Below, one piece after another: positions 1-8,409 of a stretch of DNA of 33,459 nt (position 1 is its first letter; each line of letters starts with the position of its first letter). Source of the stretch: Pseudomonadota bacterium (GTDB lineage Bacteria > Pseudomonadota > Gammaproteobacteria > Burkholderiales > Burkholderiaceae_E); assembly GCA_029779435.1 (NCBI GenBank), contig JAKPAM010000223.1:1-33459 (forward strand), given 5' to 3'. Both the position numbers and the translations under genes were made by a program. Below the pieces are notes generated by a model. It was not told the DNA's origin, made no database searches, and saw only the letters and a list, made by a program, of their open reading frames with translations.

Positions 1-2
1 GG

Positions 3-1388
3 GGGCTGCTGGCCATGGTCGCGCTGGTCGTGATCGCCGGGCTGGCGCTGTCGGGCGGCGTCATCGACGCGCAGGACCGACGGATCAACGTGATGGCGGC
101 CCTGGTCGGCCTGCTGGGCGCGCATGCGATCACGTTGGCGCTGTGGCTGCTCTCGGTCGCTTGGCCGGGGCTCGCCGCGTTCGGCGGCAGTGCGTTCGGC
201 CGGATGTGGTGGGCATTGACGTCGCGCGTCAGCCTGGGCCGGGGAGCCGAGGCGACGGCGCTGACCGGGGCGCTGATGGGCATGCTGCAGCGATCACGGG
301 TGGCGCCCTGGCTGTTCGGCCTCGTCAGTCATCTGGTCTGGACGCTGGCGTTCGGCGTCGCGCTGGTTTCGCTGCTGTTCGCGCTGTCGTTCCGCCATTA
401 CACGCTCGGATGGGAGACGACGCTGCTCGATCCCGCCGTATTCGCACGCTGGGTCCAGGCGCTGGCGATCGTACCCGGCGCGTTCGGCTTCGCGGTGCCC
501 GATGCGGTCGAGCCGAGCAACCAGCAACTGGCCGGCTGGCTGATCGGCTGCCTGCTGATCTATGGCCTGGTGCCGCGGGCGCTGCTGGCGGTCCTGTGCG
601 CGATCGTCGTGCGCCGGCGGCGGACGCGGCTCGTGCCGGAGTGGGCGGCGCCGTACTACCGGCAATTGTTCTCGCGACTCGATGCGCTGGCGCCGGCGGT
701 GGTCGTCGATGCCGATACGCATGGCGGCGATCCGCGGCCCGGTCGCGCTGCGGCGGCCGGTGCGACCACCGATGAGATCCTGGTCGCCGGATTCGAGTTG
801 CCGGACGACCTGCGGTGGCCGCCGGCCAGCGTGCCCGACGCCGCCACGCTGCTGCGGATCGATGGCAGCGCCGCGCAGCGCGCGACGCTGCTCGATCGGC
901 TGGCGCTCTCGCGTCCGGGCCTGCTCGTGCTGGCGTGCCGCGCCGCGTCCAGCCCGGACCGCGGGACCGAACGCCTGCTGCGCGAAGCTCTGCCCCGCGT
1001 CGGTCAATGCCGGCTATGGCTGCTCGCCGATGATCCGACGGATTCCTTGGATGGTACGGCGAGTTCGGCACGAATCGGCTCATCGTCCGGCGTCGCGCGG
1101 TGGCGGTCGTGGCTGCGCGAGATCGGCTGCGAGGACGTGCGTTGCGCGACCGACGTCGACGAGGTCTTCGGCGACATCGCGGCCCCGACGCGCGCGGCGT
1201 CGGCGGATGCGACCCGCACGGGCGAAGCCGCAGCCCGCGCCGGCGCAACCCAAGTGACCGCAACCCAAGTAACCGGAACGCAAGCGAGCGGAACCCAAGC
1301 AGGCGCGTCCCGAACGGCTCCGACCCAAGTGGACGAATCCCGAGCGAACGACATTCGACCGGGCGAAACCCGACCGCGTGGGGGATGA
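3..1388 (+). CDS. DUF2868 family membrane protein (5' end outside window)
   Basis: The reading frame is open through the left edge, so the N-terminus is missing; the first ATG at 15 is probably internal. The visible part has several hydrophobic stretches (about residues 25-57, 100-130 and 172-197 counted from that ATG), the last followed by an RRRRTR basic patch, then a soluble region. This layout and the GTPase gene directly downstream match DUF2868 proteins, which usually pair with DUF3482 GTPases; the molecular function of the pair is not established. The last ~45 residues are a degenerate Thr-Gln-rich repeat (TQVT, TQAS, TQAG units; DNA about 1246-1376) unlike a folded domain. The stop lies 7 bases before the next gene's likely start, so the two are probably co-transcribed and co-translated. 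Family assignment is good; function is unknown. Confidence 0.8.
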   Translation, partial: GLLAMVALVVIAGLALSGGVIDAQDRRINVMAALVGLLGAHAITLALWLLSVAWPGLAAFGGSAFGRMWWALTSRVSLGRGAEATALTGALMGMLQRSRVAPWLFGLVSHLVWTLAFGVALVSLLFALSFRHYTLGWETTLLDPAVFARWVQALAIVPGAFGFAVPDAVEPSNQQLAGWLIGCLLIYGLVPRALLAVLCAIVVRRRRTRLVPEWAAPYYRQLFSRLDALAPAVVVDADTHGGDPRPGRAAAAGATTDEILVAGFELPDDLRWPPASVPDAATLLRIDGSAAQRATLLDRLALSRPGLLVLACRAASSPDRGTERLLREALPRVGQCRLWLLADDPTDSLDGTASSARIGSSSGVARWRSWLREIGCEDVRCATDVDEVFGDIAAPTRAASADATRTGEAAARAGATQVTATQVTGTQASGTQAGASRTAPTQVDESRANDIRPGETRPRGG

Positions 1389-1395
1389 GAGCACG

Positions 1396-3033
1396 ATGGC
1401 TGCCATGACGATTTCCCCGGATGTCGACGATCGCTCCGGCGCGGGCGGCGAGTCGCCGCTGCGCATCGCGGTGGTCGGGCATACCAATGCCGGCAAGACC
1501 TCGCTGCTGCGCACGCTGACGCGCCGCGTCGATTTCGGCGAGGTATCCGATCGGCCGGGCACGACGCGCCACGTCGAGCGGATCGACCTGCGCATTGACG
1601 GCCGCGTCGCCGTGCGCTTCTTCGATACGCCGGGACTGGAGGATGCCGTGACGCTGCTCGCGCACGTGCAGACGTTGCAGGGGGGCGCACGCGCCGAGCG
1701 CATCCGCCGCTTCCTCGCGGGCCCCGAGGCGAACGGCGCCTTCGAGCAGGAAGCCAAGGTGCTCAAGGCGATGTTCGACGTCGACGCCGCATTCCTCGTC
1801 ATCGACGCGCGCGAGCCGGTGCTGCCGAAGTTTCGCGACGAGGTGGAGTTGCTGTCGGCCTGCGGCAAGCCCGTGATGCCGGTGCTCAACTTCGTCGCGC
1901 ATCCCGGCAACCGCGAGGACGACTGGCGCGCGATGCTGGCCGATGCCGGCCTGCACGCGATCGTGCGTTTCGATGCGGCGGCTCCCTTCACCGGTGCCGA
2001 GCGCGACCTGTACCAGGACCTGGGCACTTTGCTGCCCGATCGCCGTCAGGGGCTGCGTGCGATCGCGCATCATCTGGCGCGCGAAGCCGATGCGCGTCGG
2101 GCTGCCGGCTGCGCGCTGATTGCCGAAGTGCTCGTCGAAGTCGCCGCGATGCGGCGTGAAATACCGGCCGATGACGGGGCCGGCGGGGCGATCGGGAACG
2201 GCCGGCCGGAACCGCGGCACGAACGACTGGATTATCGATCGGACCACCAATCGGACCATCAAGCCGATGCCCAATCGCATGATCAGCCGGGCGGCGATTC
2301 ACGCGGCGCCCCACCTGGCTACCAAGCCGGCCAGCAACCGGCCGCCCCGTCGGACGAGCGGCTGATCGCCGAGGTCGCGTCGCTGCGTCGCGACGTCACC
2401 GATCGGGCGCAGCGCCAGGTCGACGCGTTGCTGAAGCTCTACGGCTTTCGCGAAGGCGATGCGGCCGAAGCGACGCTGCCGGCGCTGCAGGGCCGGACCG
2501 AACTCGATCTGTTCCATCCCGAGACGCTGCGCCTGGCGGGGGTGCGGCTCGGGCAGGGCGCGGCGATCGGCGCCGCCGTCGGCGTGATCGCCGATCTGGC
2601 CGTCGGTGGACTGTCGCTCGGCGCCGGCGCGGCGTTGGGCGGCGCGATCGGCGGCGCGCTGGCGCAAGGCTGGGGGCCGTTCGGCCGTCGCCTGGTCAAT
2701 CGCCTGATGGGTGTGCAGGAACTGACGGTGGAGGACAGCGTGCTGTTCGTGATCGCCGACTGGCAGTTGCGCTTGATGCTGGCGCTCGAACAGCGCGGCC
2801 ACGGGGCGGCGGCGGTCGTGACGCAGCCCGGCGCCGCGCTGCCGTCGGCGGCCACCGAAGCGCTGGCCGACGCGATCGAGGCCGTCCAGGCCGCGCGCGG
2901 GCACCCGGCGTGGGCCGAGCGGGGCGGATGGTTCGGGCGCGGCGTCGACGACGATCGCCGCCACGCGGTCGATGCGGCGGCAAAGGCGTTGCGCGCGGCG
3001 GCGTCCCATGCGCTGCCTATAATGGCCGTATGA
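1396..3033 (+). CDS. DUF3482 domain GTPase (Era/TrmE-like G domain)
   Basis: A 545-aa P-loop GTPase. The G1 motif GHTNAGKTS is at about residues 28-36, a switch region with RPGTTRH follows, and G3 DTPG is at about 77-80. Where the G4 NKxD motif is expected there is VLNFVAH, so guanine specificity is not obvious. A His/Gln/Asp-rich low-complexity insert occupies about residues 270-310 (DNA about 2215-2340). Residues ~386-425 are a Gly/Ala-rich hydrophobic stretch that may contact the membrane, as in other DUF3482 proteins. ATG 1396 is chosen because GAGAG lies just upstream; GTG 1378, overlapping the previous gene, and ATG 1405 are alternatives. The stop overlaps the next start (ATGA at 3030). 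Physical coupling with the DUF2868 partner suggests a joint membrane-associated role, which is inference. Confidence 0.85.
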   Translation: MAAMTISPDVDDRSGAGGESPLRIAVVGHTNAGKTSLLRTLTRRVDFGEVSDRPGTTRHVERIDLRIDGRVAVRFFDTPGLEDAVTLLAHVQTLQGGARAERIRRFLAGPEANGAFEQEAKVLKAMFDVDAAFLVIDAREPVLPKFRDEVELLSACGKPVMPVLNFVAHPGNREDDWRAMLADAGLHAIVRFDAAAPFTGAERDLYQDLGTLLPDRRQGLRAIAHHLAREADARRAAGCALIAEVLVEVAAMRREIPADDGAGGAIGNGRPEPRHERLDYRSDHQSDHQADAQSHDQPGGDSRGAPPGYQAGQQPAAPSDERLIAEVASLRRDVTDRAQRQVDALLKLYGFREGDAAEATLPALQGRTELDLFHPETLRLAGVRLGQGAAIGAAVGVIADLAVGGLSLGAGAALGGAIGGALAQGWGPFGRRLVNRLMGVQELTVEDSVLFVIADWQLRLMLALEQRGHGAAAVVTQPGAALPSAATEALADAIEAVQAARGHPAWAERGGWFGRGVDDDRRHAVDAAAKALRAAASHALPIMAV

Positions 3034-4430
3034 ACCGCCCCGCTTCCCGTTCCCCTTATTCTTCGGCCGCGTCGGGTTCGTACGGGGCCGGCGCCGCGCG
3101 CGCCGATGGCGTGTTCGACGTCGCCGTCGTCGGCATGGGGGCGGTCGGCGCGGCGATGGCGCTGATGTCGGCCCAGGCCGGCTGCCGCACCGCGATCATC
3201 GCGCCGCCGCCGGGCGGCCCGGCCGTCAACGCGGGGCGCGCTGGTGCGGGGTCGGGCGGCATGGGTTCGGGTAGCGTCGGTTCGAGCGGCGCGGGTTCGC
3301 GCGGTGCCGACCCGGCGGCAAGCCCGGACAACGGGGGCGACGACTGGGATGCGCGGGTCTTCGCGTTGTCCCCGGGCAGCCGCGACCTGCTCGAAACCTT
3401 GCGCGTCTGGTCCGCGCTCGATCATTCACGGATCGCGCCGGTCTACGACATGCGGATCCAGGCCGAGTCGCCGGCGACGGCCGTCCAGGCGCCGCCGGTC
3501 CACTTCAGCGCGTACCAGGGACAGGTCGACGCGCTCGCGTGGATCGTCGAGGGGCGTCATCTCGACCGGACGCTCGCGCGCGCGCTCGATTTCTCTCCGG
3601 TGCAACGGATCGCGGGCAGCGTCGTCGCGATGCCTGCGGCCGGCTCGGCCGGCGACGCTGACACGCGGTCGCTGACGCTCGACAACGGCGGCACCGTCAA
3701 GGCGCGGCTCGTCATCGGCGCCGACGGCGCCTCGTCGATCGTGCGCCGTCTCGCGGGCATCGACGAGCACATCCACGACTATCGCCATACGGCGGTGGTC
3801 GCCAACTTCGCCTGCGAACTGCCGCACCAGGACTGCGCGTACCAGTGGTTCGGCGCGCCAGGCGTGCTCGCGCTGCTGCCGCTGCCCGGCAATCGGTGCA
3901 GTCTGGTCTGGTCCGCGCCCGCGGCGCTGGCCGACGCCTTGATGACGCTCGCGCCGCGGGCACTTGCGCTGCGGGTGACCGAGGCCTGCGATGGCTGCTT
4001 CGGCATGCTGGAGCCGATCACGGCCGCGCGGGCGTTTCCGTTGCGGCGGATCGACGTCGCGTCGCTGATCGCCGAGCGGGTCGCGCTGGTCGGGGACGCC
4101 GCGCACGTCGTCCACCCGCTGGCCGGACAGGGCATGAATCTCGGTTTCGGCGACGTCGCGCAGTGGCTGCCGTTGCTGCGTGACCGCGAGCCGTTCCGCG
4201 ACGCCGGCGATCCGTTGCTGCTGAGCCGCTACCAACGCTCGCGGCGCGAAGCCATCCTCGCGATGAAGGCCGCCACCGACGGCTTGCAGCGTCTGTTCGA
4301 TCCCGATGAACTGGCGAGGCTCGGCCCGCTCGCATCGCCGATGCGCCATCTGCGCGGCGCCGGATGGCGGATCGTCGCCGGATCGGATTGGCTGCGGCGT
4401 CAGTTGATCCGCGCCGCCGCGATCCAGTAG
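3030..4430 (+). CDS. UbiH/UbiF/COQ6 family FAD-dependent hydroxylase
   Basis: A 466-aa flavoprotein monooxygenase of the family that hydroxylates the ubiquinone ring. The Rossmann motif GMGAVG is near residues 35-40, GADGASS near 230, and the second FAD motif GDAAHVVHPLAGQGMN near 354-369, all diagnostic of UbiH/UbiF/VisC proteins. The start ATG 3030 overlaps the GTPase stop (ATGA). An unusual Gly/Ser-rich insert at residues ~69-107 (DNA about 3236-3350, built on a GSG/GAGS repeat) separates the dinucleotide fold from the conserved DARVFALSPGSR segment; family members normally lack it. In Burkholderiales a UbiH-like gene is often followed by dsbC, as here. Which ring position it hydroxylates cannot be told from sequence. 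Confidence 0.88.
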   Translation: MNRPASRSPYSSAASGSYGAGAARADGVFDVAVVGMGAVGAAMALMSAQAGCRTAIIAPPPGGPAVNAGRAGAGSGGMGSGSVGSSGAGSRGADPAASPDNGGDDWDARVFALSPGSRDLLETLRVWSALDHSRIAPVYDMRIQAESPATAVQAPPVHFSAYQGQVDALAWIVEGRHLDRTLARALDFSPVQRIAGSVVAMPAAGSAGDADTRSLTLDNGGTVKARLVIGADGASSIVRRLAGIDEHIHDYRHTAVVANFACELPHQDCAYQWFGAPGVLALLPLPGNRCSLVWSAPAALADALMTLAPRALALRVTEACDGCFGMLEPITAARAFPLRRIDVASLIAERVALVGDAAHVVHPLAGQGMNLGFGDVAQWLPLLRDREPFRDAGDPLLLSRYQRSRREAILAMKAATDGLQRLFDPDELARLGPLASPMRHLRGAGWRIVAGSDWLRRQLIRAAAIQ

Positions 4431-4634
4431 GGACGAGGGCGGGCGCGTCGAACCGGGCGAACGGGGCGGCGCCCCCGGCGTTGCGCGCGACCCACGCACC
4501 CCCGATCGCACGCAAAAGCGCCGCCGAACACGCATTGTTCGCGATGCCGCCGCCGATCGATCTGTGCGATAGTCGGCGATTCGGGTCGAAGGGCGTCGCC
4601 CGTGTATCGAGGGCGCGCGATTCAGGAGAAGCTG

Positions 4635-5498
4635 ATGGGCAGGGTTTCCGGGCGTCGTTGGGCGCGTGTGCTGGCGGGCGCGAGCCTGTCATTGACCGCG
4701 CTGGTGGTCGTCTGCGCGCCGCGCGCGGCGTTCAGCGGCGAGCCGCTCGCGGGACCGGCCCCGCTGCTGATGGCGCAGTTCAAGGCTGCGGTGCCGGCCA
4801 AGCCGGCCGCGGCCGCCCCGGGGGCCGCGAGCGCCTCCGATCCGGCGATCGCCACGGTGCGCACGGCGATCGAATCCTGGCTCGATAACAAGACCCGGGT
4901 CGACGAAGTACGCGCCACGCCGGTGCCGGGCTTGTACGAGGTACGCGTCGGGCTGGAATTCGTCTACGTCGATGCGACCGGCCAGTACGCGTTGATCGAA
5001 GGCGACCTGGTCGACATCAAGGGCAAGCGCAACCTGACCCGCGAGCGCACCGATGATCTGCTGACGATCGATTTCAACAAGGATCTGCCGTTCGACCTGG
5101 CGATCAAGCAGGTATCGGGCAACGGCAAGCGCGTGATCGCCGTGTTCGAGGACCCCAACTGCGGCTACTGCCGCAATCTGCGCGCCGACCTGAACCGGCT
5201 CAAGGACGCGACGATCTATACGTTCGCGATCCCGATCCTGGCCGCCGATTCCGAACTCAAGGCGCGCAAGGCGCTGTGCGCGCCGGACAAGGCCGCGGCG
5301 TGGAACGAACTGATGCTCAGCGGCAAGGTGCCGAACAATCCGGGCACGTGCAACGCGCCGATGGACAAGCTGATCGCGCTCGGCAACAAGCTGAACGTCA
5401 CGGTCACGCCAACCGTGTTCTTCCCGAACGGCCGCCGTATCCGCGGCTACGTGCCCCCGCGCGACTTCGAGAAACTGCTCGAGCAGAACAAGGGCTAG
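4635..5498 (+). CDS. dsbC: Thiol:disulfide interchange protein DsbC
   Basis: A 287-aa periplasmic disulfide isomerase. ATG 4635 has AGGAGA 7 bases upstream and opens a typical signal peptide (basic MGRVSGRRWAR then a hydrophobic core ending near residue 33). A DsbC N-terminal dimerisation region is followed by a thioredoxin fold with active site CGYC (Cys176 and Cys179), a second cysteine pair (CAPDK and GTC) and the cis-Pro loop TVTPTVF. Length and domain order fit DsbC, which reshuffles wrong disulfides and is kept reduced by DsbD. An Ala/Pro-rich linker (residues ~50-70) separates signal and domain. The TAG stop (5496-5498) lies within the left arm of a palindromic element, so the element abuts or forms the 3' end of the gene. 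Confidence 0.92.
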   Translation: MGRVSGRRWARVLAGASLSLTALVVVCAPRAAFSGEPLAGPAPLLMAQFKAAVPAKPAAAAPGAASASDPAIATVRTAIESWLDNKTRVDEVRATPVPGLYEVRVGLEFVYVDATGQYALIEGDLVDIKGKRNLTRERTDDLLTIDFNKDLPFDLAIKQVSGNGKRVIAVFEDPNCGYCRNLRADLNRLKDATIYTFAIPILAADSELKARKALCAPDKAAAWNELMLSGKVPNNPGTCNAPMDKLIALGNKLNVTVTPTVFFPNGRRIRGYVPPRDFEKLLEQNKG

Positions 5499-5657
5499 TG
5501 GGCTGTGCGGTAACTTCTGTGCCGAATGAAGCGGATGCCTTCGAGCCCAGGGCAAGGCGCAAACCGCAGCGATACCGAGGTATCGCGAGGATTTGCAACG
5601 CCGCCATGGGCTCGAAGGCGCCGTTTCATGGCCAGAAGTTACCGCACAGCCCACTAG
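5495..5657. mobile_element. 163-bp palindromic MITE-like element with CTAG ends
   Basis: The outermost 25 bases, 5495-5519 (CTAGTGGGCTGTG...), are the exact reverse complement of 5633-5657. Between them the two halves continue as an imperfect palindrome (shared blocks CCTTCGAGCCCA / TGGGCTCGAAGG) down to a central 6-bp stem GATACC/GGTATC at 5571-5584. The whole unit can fold into one long hairpin and encodes no protein. CTAG at both ends may be a 4-bp target duplication, which IS5-group elements make (YTAR); being self-complementary, it cannot be told apart from the terminal repeat. The element lies between convergent dsbC and mltA and may act as a bidirectional terminator. No second copy is seen in this window. 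Confidence 0.75.
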
Positions 5658-5766
5658 GGACGCGGACTTCTGGCTCACGACACTGGCGGCCTTCGCTGGC
5701 GCGCCGTTCAGGCGCGTCCGCCGCGATCGCTCGCGCCGCGTATCCGATAGCCTGCCCGGGTCCCGC

Positions 5767-7041
5767 TCATTCGCCCAGTACCGGCCGCCCCAGTTCGCGC
5801 GGCCACAGCAGCCACAGCCGCAGCGTCTCGCGCGTCATCGACGCGCGCCGCTCGGCCTCGTCGCCAAACCCCCAGAACAGGTCGGCGCGCACCGGCCCGA
5901 CGATTGCCGCGCCGGTATCCTGGTTCATCACCAGGCGCCGCAGCGGCGTGGCGCTTTCGGGGACGACGCTGTCCAGGTACATCAACGCGCCGGGCGGCAC
6001 CCGGCGCGGGTCGGTCGCGATCGACCGCATCGGCGTCAGCGGCACGCCCAGCGATCCGGGAGGGCCGACGTCGTCGGGCAGCGGCGGCAACTCGCGAAAG
6101 AAGATGTAGCGCGGGTTGCTGCGCATGACGTCGACGGCGGCATCCGGATGCTCGCGCAGCCAGGCCTTGATCGAATCGGCATTGACCTCGTCGGCACGGA
6201 GCGCACCGCGATCGATCAGCACGCGACCGATCGCGCGATAAGGTTGGCCGTTATGCTCCGCATAGCCGATGCGTATCACGCGGCCATCGCGCAACCGGAC
6301 GCGCCCTGATCCCTGGATCTGCAGGAAGAACGCGTCGACCGGGTCATCGAGCCACAACAGCTCCTGGCCCTGCAGCGCCGGCGTCGATTCGATCTGCGCG
6401 CGGGTCGGGTAGGGCACGACCCGATCGCCTTCGATCCGTCCGCGCAGCGGGGTCGGCCCGTTCTCGAAGCGCTGGCCCTGGTCGGTGACGTCGATGCGCA
6501 GCAGGTCTGCCGGGCGCCGGTACAGCGGCACCTGCGCTGCCGATTCGCGCGTCGCCGAGCCGCGCAGCAGCGGCTCGTAGTAGCCGGTCAGCAGGCCCTC
6601 GGGCCGGTCGTCGGCACCGCGCATCGGCCACGCGACGAAGCGCTCGCGGATCCATTCGCGCGGATCGCCTTGCGACCGCGTGCGCCATTCTTCGCACAGC
6701 GAAGGCCACGGCACCGGGGGAGATTTCAGCGCGCATTGACGGTCGATGGCGTCGCGCAGCGTGCGCCACTGCGTGTCCGACTGCCATCCCGGTAGACTGT
6801 CGGGCGCGATCGGCGCATCGGCCAGTCGCGGCCCCGACGCGGCCCGCTGATCGATCGGACGCGCCGCGCTGCCGGACGGCGCCGTTCGCCCAGGGCTCGA
6901 CGGTCCCGGTCCGGTACCGCCGCCGCATCCGGTCAGCGCCAGCGCCGTTGCCACGGCGATCGCCAGGCAGGCCGCCGGCCCGTGGAAGGCCCGCCACGAT
7001 GGACGGTGGCCTCCCTCGATCGCCTCGCGTATCCCTATCAC
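5767..7041 (-). CDS. mltA: Membrane-bound lytic murein transglycosylase A (MltA)
   Basis: A 424-aa lipoprotein that cleaves the MurNAc-GlcNAc bond of peptidoglycan, forming 1,6-anhydro ends, anchored to the outer membrane. The N-terminus has a hydrophobic segment ending in lipobox LTGC, then a Gly/Pro/Ser linker. The MltA domain is recognised by GLLTGYYEPLL, FFLQIQGSGRVRL and IGYAEHNGQPY; the C-terminal 3D domain includes NQDTGAAIVGPVRADLFWG, where the catalytic aspartate lies in this family. No ATG is available before the signal peptide; GTG 7041 is the best start, with longer in-frame alternatives reading antisense through the small ORF at 7059. The gene is convergent with dsbC and diverges from that small ORF. 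Confidence 0.9.
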   Translation of the reverse strand: MIGIREAIEGGHRPSWRAFHGPAACLAIAVATALALTGCGGGTGPGPSSPGRTAPSGSAARPIDQRAASGPRLADAPIAPDSLPGWQSDTQWRTLRDAIDRQCALKSPPVPWPSLCEEWRTRSQGDPREWIRERFVAWPMRGADDRPEGLLTGYYEPLLRGSATRESAAQVPLYRRPADLLRIDVTDQGQRFENGPTPLRGRIEGDRVVPYPTRAQIESTPALQGQELLWLDDPVDAFFLQIQGSGRVRLRDGRVIRIGYAEHNGQPYRAIGRVLIDRGALRADEVNADSIKAWLREHPDAAVDVMRSNPRYIFFRELPPLPDDVGPPGSLGVPLTPMRSIATDPRRVPPGALMYLDSVVPESATPLRRLVMNQDTGAAIVGPVRADLFWGFGDEAERRASMTRETLRLWLLWPRELGRPVLGE

Positions 7042-7058
7042 CAAGGAGTCGACCCCCG

Positions 7059-7154
7059 ATGAAGGACGGAAGCTGGATCCTTTTCGCCGAAGCAGGCGGC
7101 GTGCTGGTACTGGTGCTGGCCCTGGTCTGGTGGACTTTTCGCGGCAAGAAGTGA
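7059..7154 (+). CDS. Putative 31-aa single-pass membrane protein
   Basis: A very short ORF starting at ATG 7059 with AAGGAG about 10 bases upstream. It encodes MKDGSWILFAEAGGV, a hydrophobic run of Val/Leu/Ala/Trp (one membrane-spanning length) and a basic RGKK tail, ending at TGA 7152-7154. Acidic/polar head, single helix and positive tail fit a small inner-membrane protein with its C-terminus in the cytoplasm. It is divergent from mltA (17 bases between the starts) and convergent with apaG. No family is recognised; codon use and the clean ribosome-binding site are the only support, so it may be chance. Confidence 0.45.
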   Translation: MKDGSWILFAEAGGVLVLVLALVWWTFRGKK

Positions 7155-7181
7155 CCACGGGGCCTGCACGCTCATGGGTTC

Positions 7182-7562
7182 TCAGTGCAGCGTGCGCGGC
7201 ATCGCCAGCGCGAACTCGGGGATCTCGGCCTCGAACCGCGTCGCGTCCTCGGCCACGCAGAAGTACGTGCCGCGCATCGAGCCCGATGGCGTGCCCAGGT
7301 GGCTGCCGCTCGTGTATTCGAACCGGTCACCGGGCTTGAGCAGCGGCTGGTGGCCGACGACGCCCAGGCCCTTGACCTCGACGACGCGGTTGTTCGTGTC
7401 CGTGATCAGCCAGTGCCGGCTGATCAACTGGGCGGCGACGTTGCCCACGTTGCGAATCGTCACCGTGTACGCGAACGCGTACTGGCTTTCCTCCGGATTC
7501 GACTGCTCCGGAAGGTAGCGCGATTCGACTTCGACCTTGAACGCGTAGGTGCGATCGGACAT
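7182..7562 (-). CDS. apaG: ApaG protein (Co2+/Mg2+ efflux-associated)
   Basis: A 126-aa protein matching ApaG over its full length. Motifs include YAFAYTVTIRNVG, QLISRHWLITD, VEVKGLGVVGHQPLL and the glycine-rich SGSHLGTPSGSMRGTY loop. ApaG is a small fibronectin-III-like cytosolic protein linked genetically to Co2+ resistance and Mg2+ efflux in enterobacteria; its biochemical role is unclear. The start ATG at 7562 opens directly with the conserved MSDRTYAFKVEVESRYLPEQS. The gene is divergent from rpe, with a 106-base shared upstream region carrying a perfect dyad at 7621-7643. Confidence 0.95.
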   Translation of the reverse strand: MSDRTYAFKVEVESRYLPEQSNPEESQYAFAYTVTIRNVGNVAAQLISRHWLITDTNNRVVEVKGLGVVGHQPLLKPGDRFEYTSGSHLGTPSGSMRGTYFCVAEDATRFEAEIPEFALAMPRTLH

Positions 7563-7620
7563 GGGCGTGCGTGGAAGAGGCCGAGGCCGGAGCGCGCGAA
7601 GGGTTCGGCGTCGGCCTTGG

Positions 7621-7643
7621 CTACAATGACGCCATCATTGTAG
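7621..7643. promoter_or_regulatory. Perfect 9-bp dyad between apaG and rpe
   Basis: CTACAATGA (7621-7629), a 5-base spacer, then its exact reverse complement TCATTGTAG (7635-7643). Each arm contains TACAAT, a good -10 hexamer, one on each strand, so the dyad could hold overlapping divergent -10 elements for rpe and apaG or be an operator. Clear -35 hexamers at correct spacing were not found on either side, so the role is inferred. Confidence 0.4.
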
Positions 7644-7668
7644 TCAATGAGAAAGCGCCGAGGCACCC

Positions 7669-8409
7669 ATGTCCGCCCCTGTTTTCCCGATGTCCGGTGG
7701 TGCGTCCGCGCCTGCGATGCCCGAAGCCCGCTACCGGATCGCGCCGAGCATCCTGTCCGCCGATTTCTCGCGCCTCGGCGATGAAGTCCGCGCCGTGCAG
7801 CAGGCCGGCGCCGACTTCATCCACTTCGACGTGATGGACAATCACTTCGTGCCCAACCTGACCATGGGTCCGATGTTCTGCGAAGCGATCCGTCCGCACG
7901 TCACGATCCCGATCGACGTGCACCTGATGGTCGAGCCGGTGGACGCGTTGGCCACGGCCTTCGCCAAGGCCGGCGCCTCGCTGATCACGTTCCATCCCGA
8001 GGCATCGGTCCACGTCGATCGCACGCTGTCGCTGATCCGCGACCATGGGTGCAAGGCCGGCCTGGTACTGAATCCGGCGACGCCGATCAACTGGCTCGAT
8101 CACGTGATGGACCGGCTCGACATCGTGCTGCTGATGTCGGTCAACCCCGGTTTCGGCGGCCAGTCGTTCATCGCCTCCGCGCTGCCCAAGATCCGCCTCG
8201 TGCGCGAACGCATCGACCGCCACGTCGCCGACGGCGGCCAGCCGATCCTGCTCGAAGTCGATGGGGGGATCAAGGCGGACAACATCGGCGCGGTTGCCGC
8301 CGCCGGCGCCGATACGTTCGTCGCCGGTTCGGCCGTGTTCGGCGCGCCGGATACCGACGGCGGCTATCGCGGGGCGATCGGCGCGCTGCGGCAGGCGCTG
8401 GCACGCTGA
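7669..8409 (+). CDS. rpe: Ribulose-phosphate 3-epimerase
   Basis: A 246-aa TIM-barrel epimerase that interconverts ribulose-5-phosphate and xylulose-5-phosphate in the pentose phosphate (and Calvin) pathway. Hallmarks are [17 protein letters not shown], the metal-binding segments [15 protein letters not shown] and [28 protein letters not shown] and the phosphate-binding [11 protein letters not shown]. Start 7669 follows GAGG at about 7 bases; the first ~24 residues (Pro/Ala/Ser-rich) extend beyond usual family members, and in-frame ATGs at 7690 and 7717 would give a more typical length. It overlaps gph by the ATGA at 8407-8411 and heads the rpe-gph-trpE group. Confidence 0.95.
   Translation: MSAPVFPMSGGASAPAMPEARYRIAPSILSADFSRLGDEVRAVQQAGADFIHFDVMDNHFVPNLTMGPMFCEAIRPHVTIPIDVHLMVEPVDALATAFAKAGASLITFHPEASVHVDRTLSLIRDHGCKAGLVLNPATPINWLDHVMDRLDIVLLMSVNPGFGGQSFIASALPKIRLVRERIDRHVADGGQPILLEVDGGIKADNIGAVAAAGADTFVAGSAVFGAPDTDGGYRGAIGALRQALAR

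Noticed and set aside
325..2280. 651-codon minus-strand frame opposite the DUF2868 and GTPase genes
   Set aside because: No domain, Arg-rich; antisense shadow of two recognised genes.
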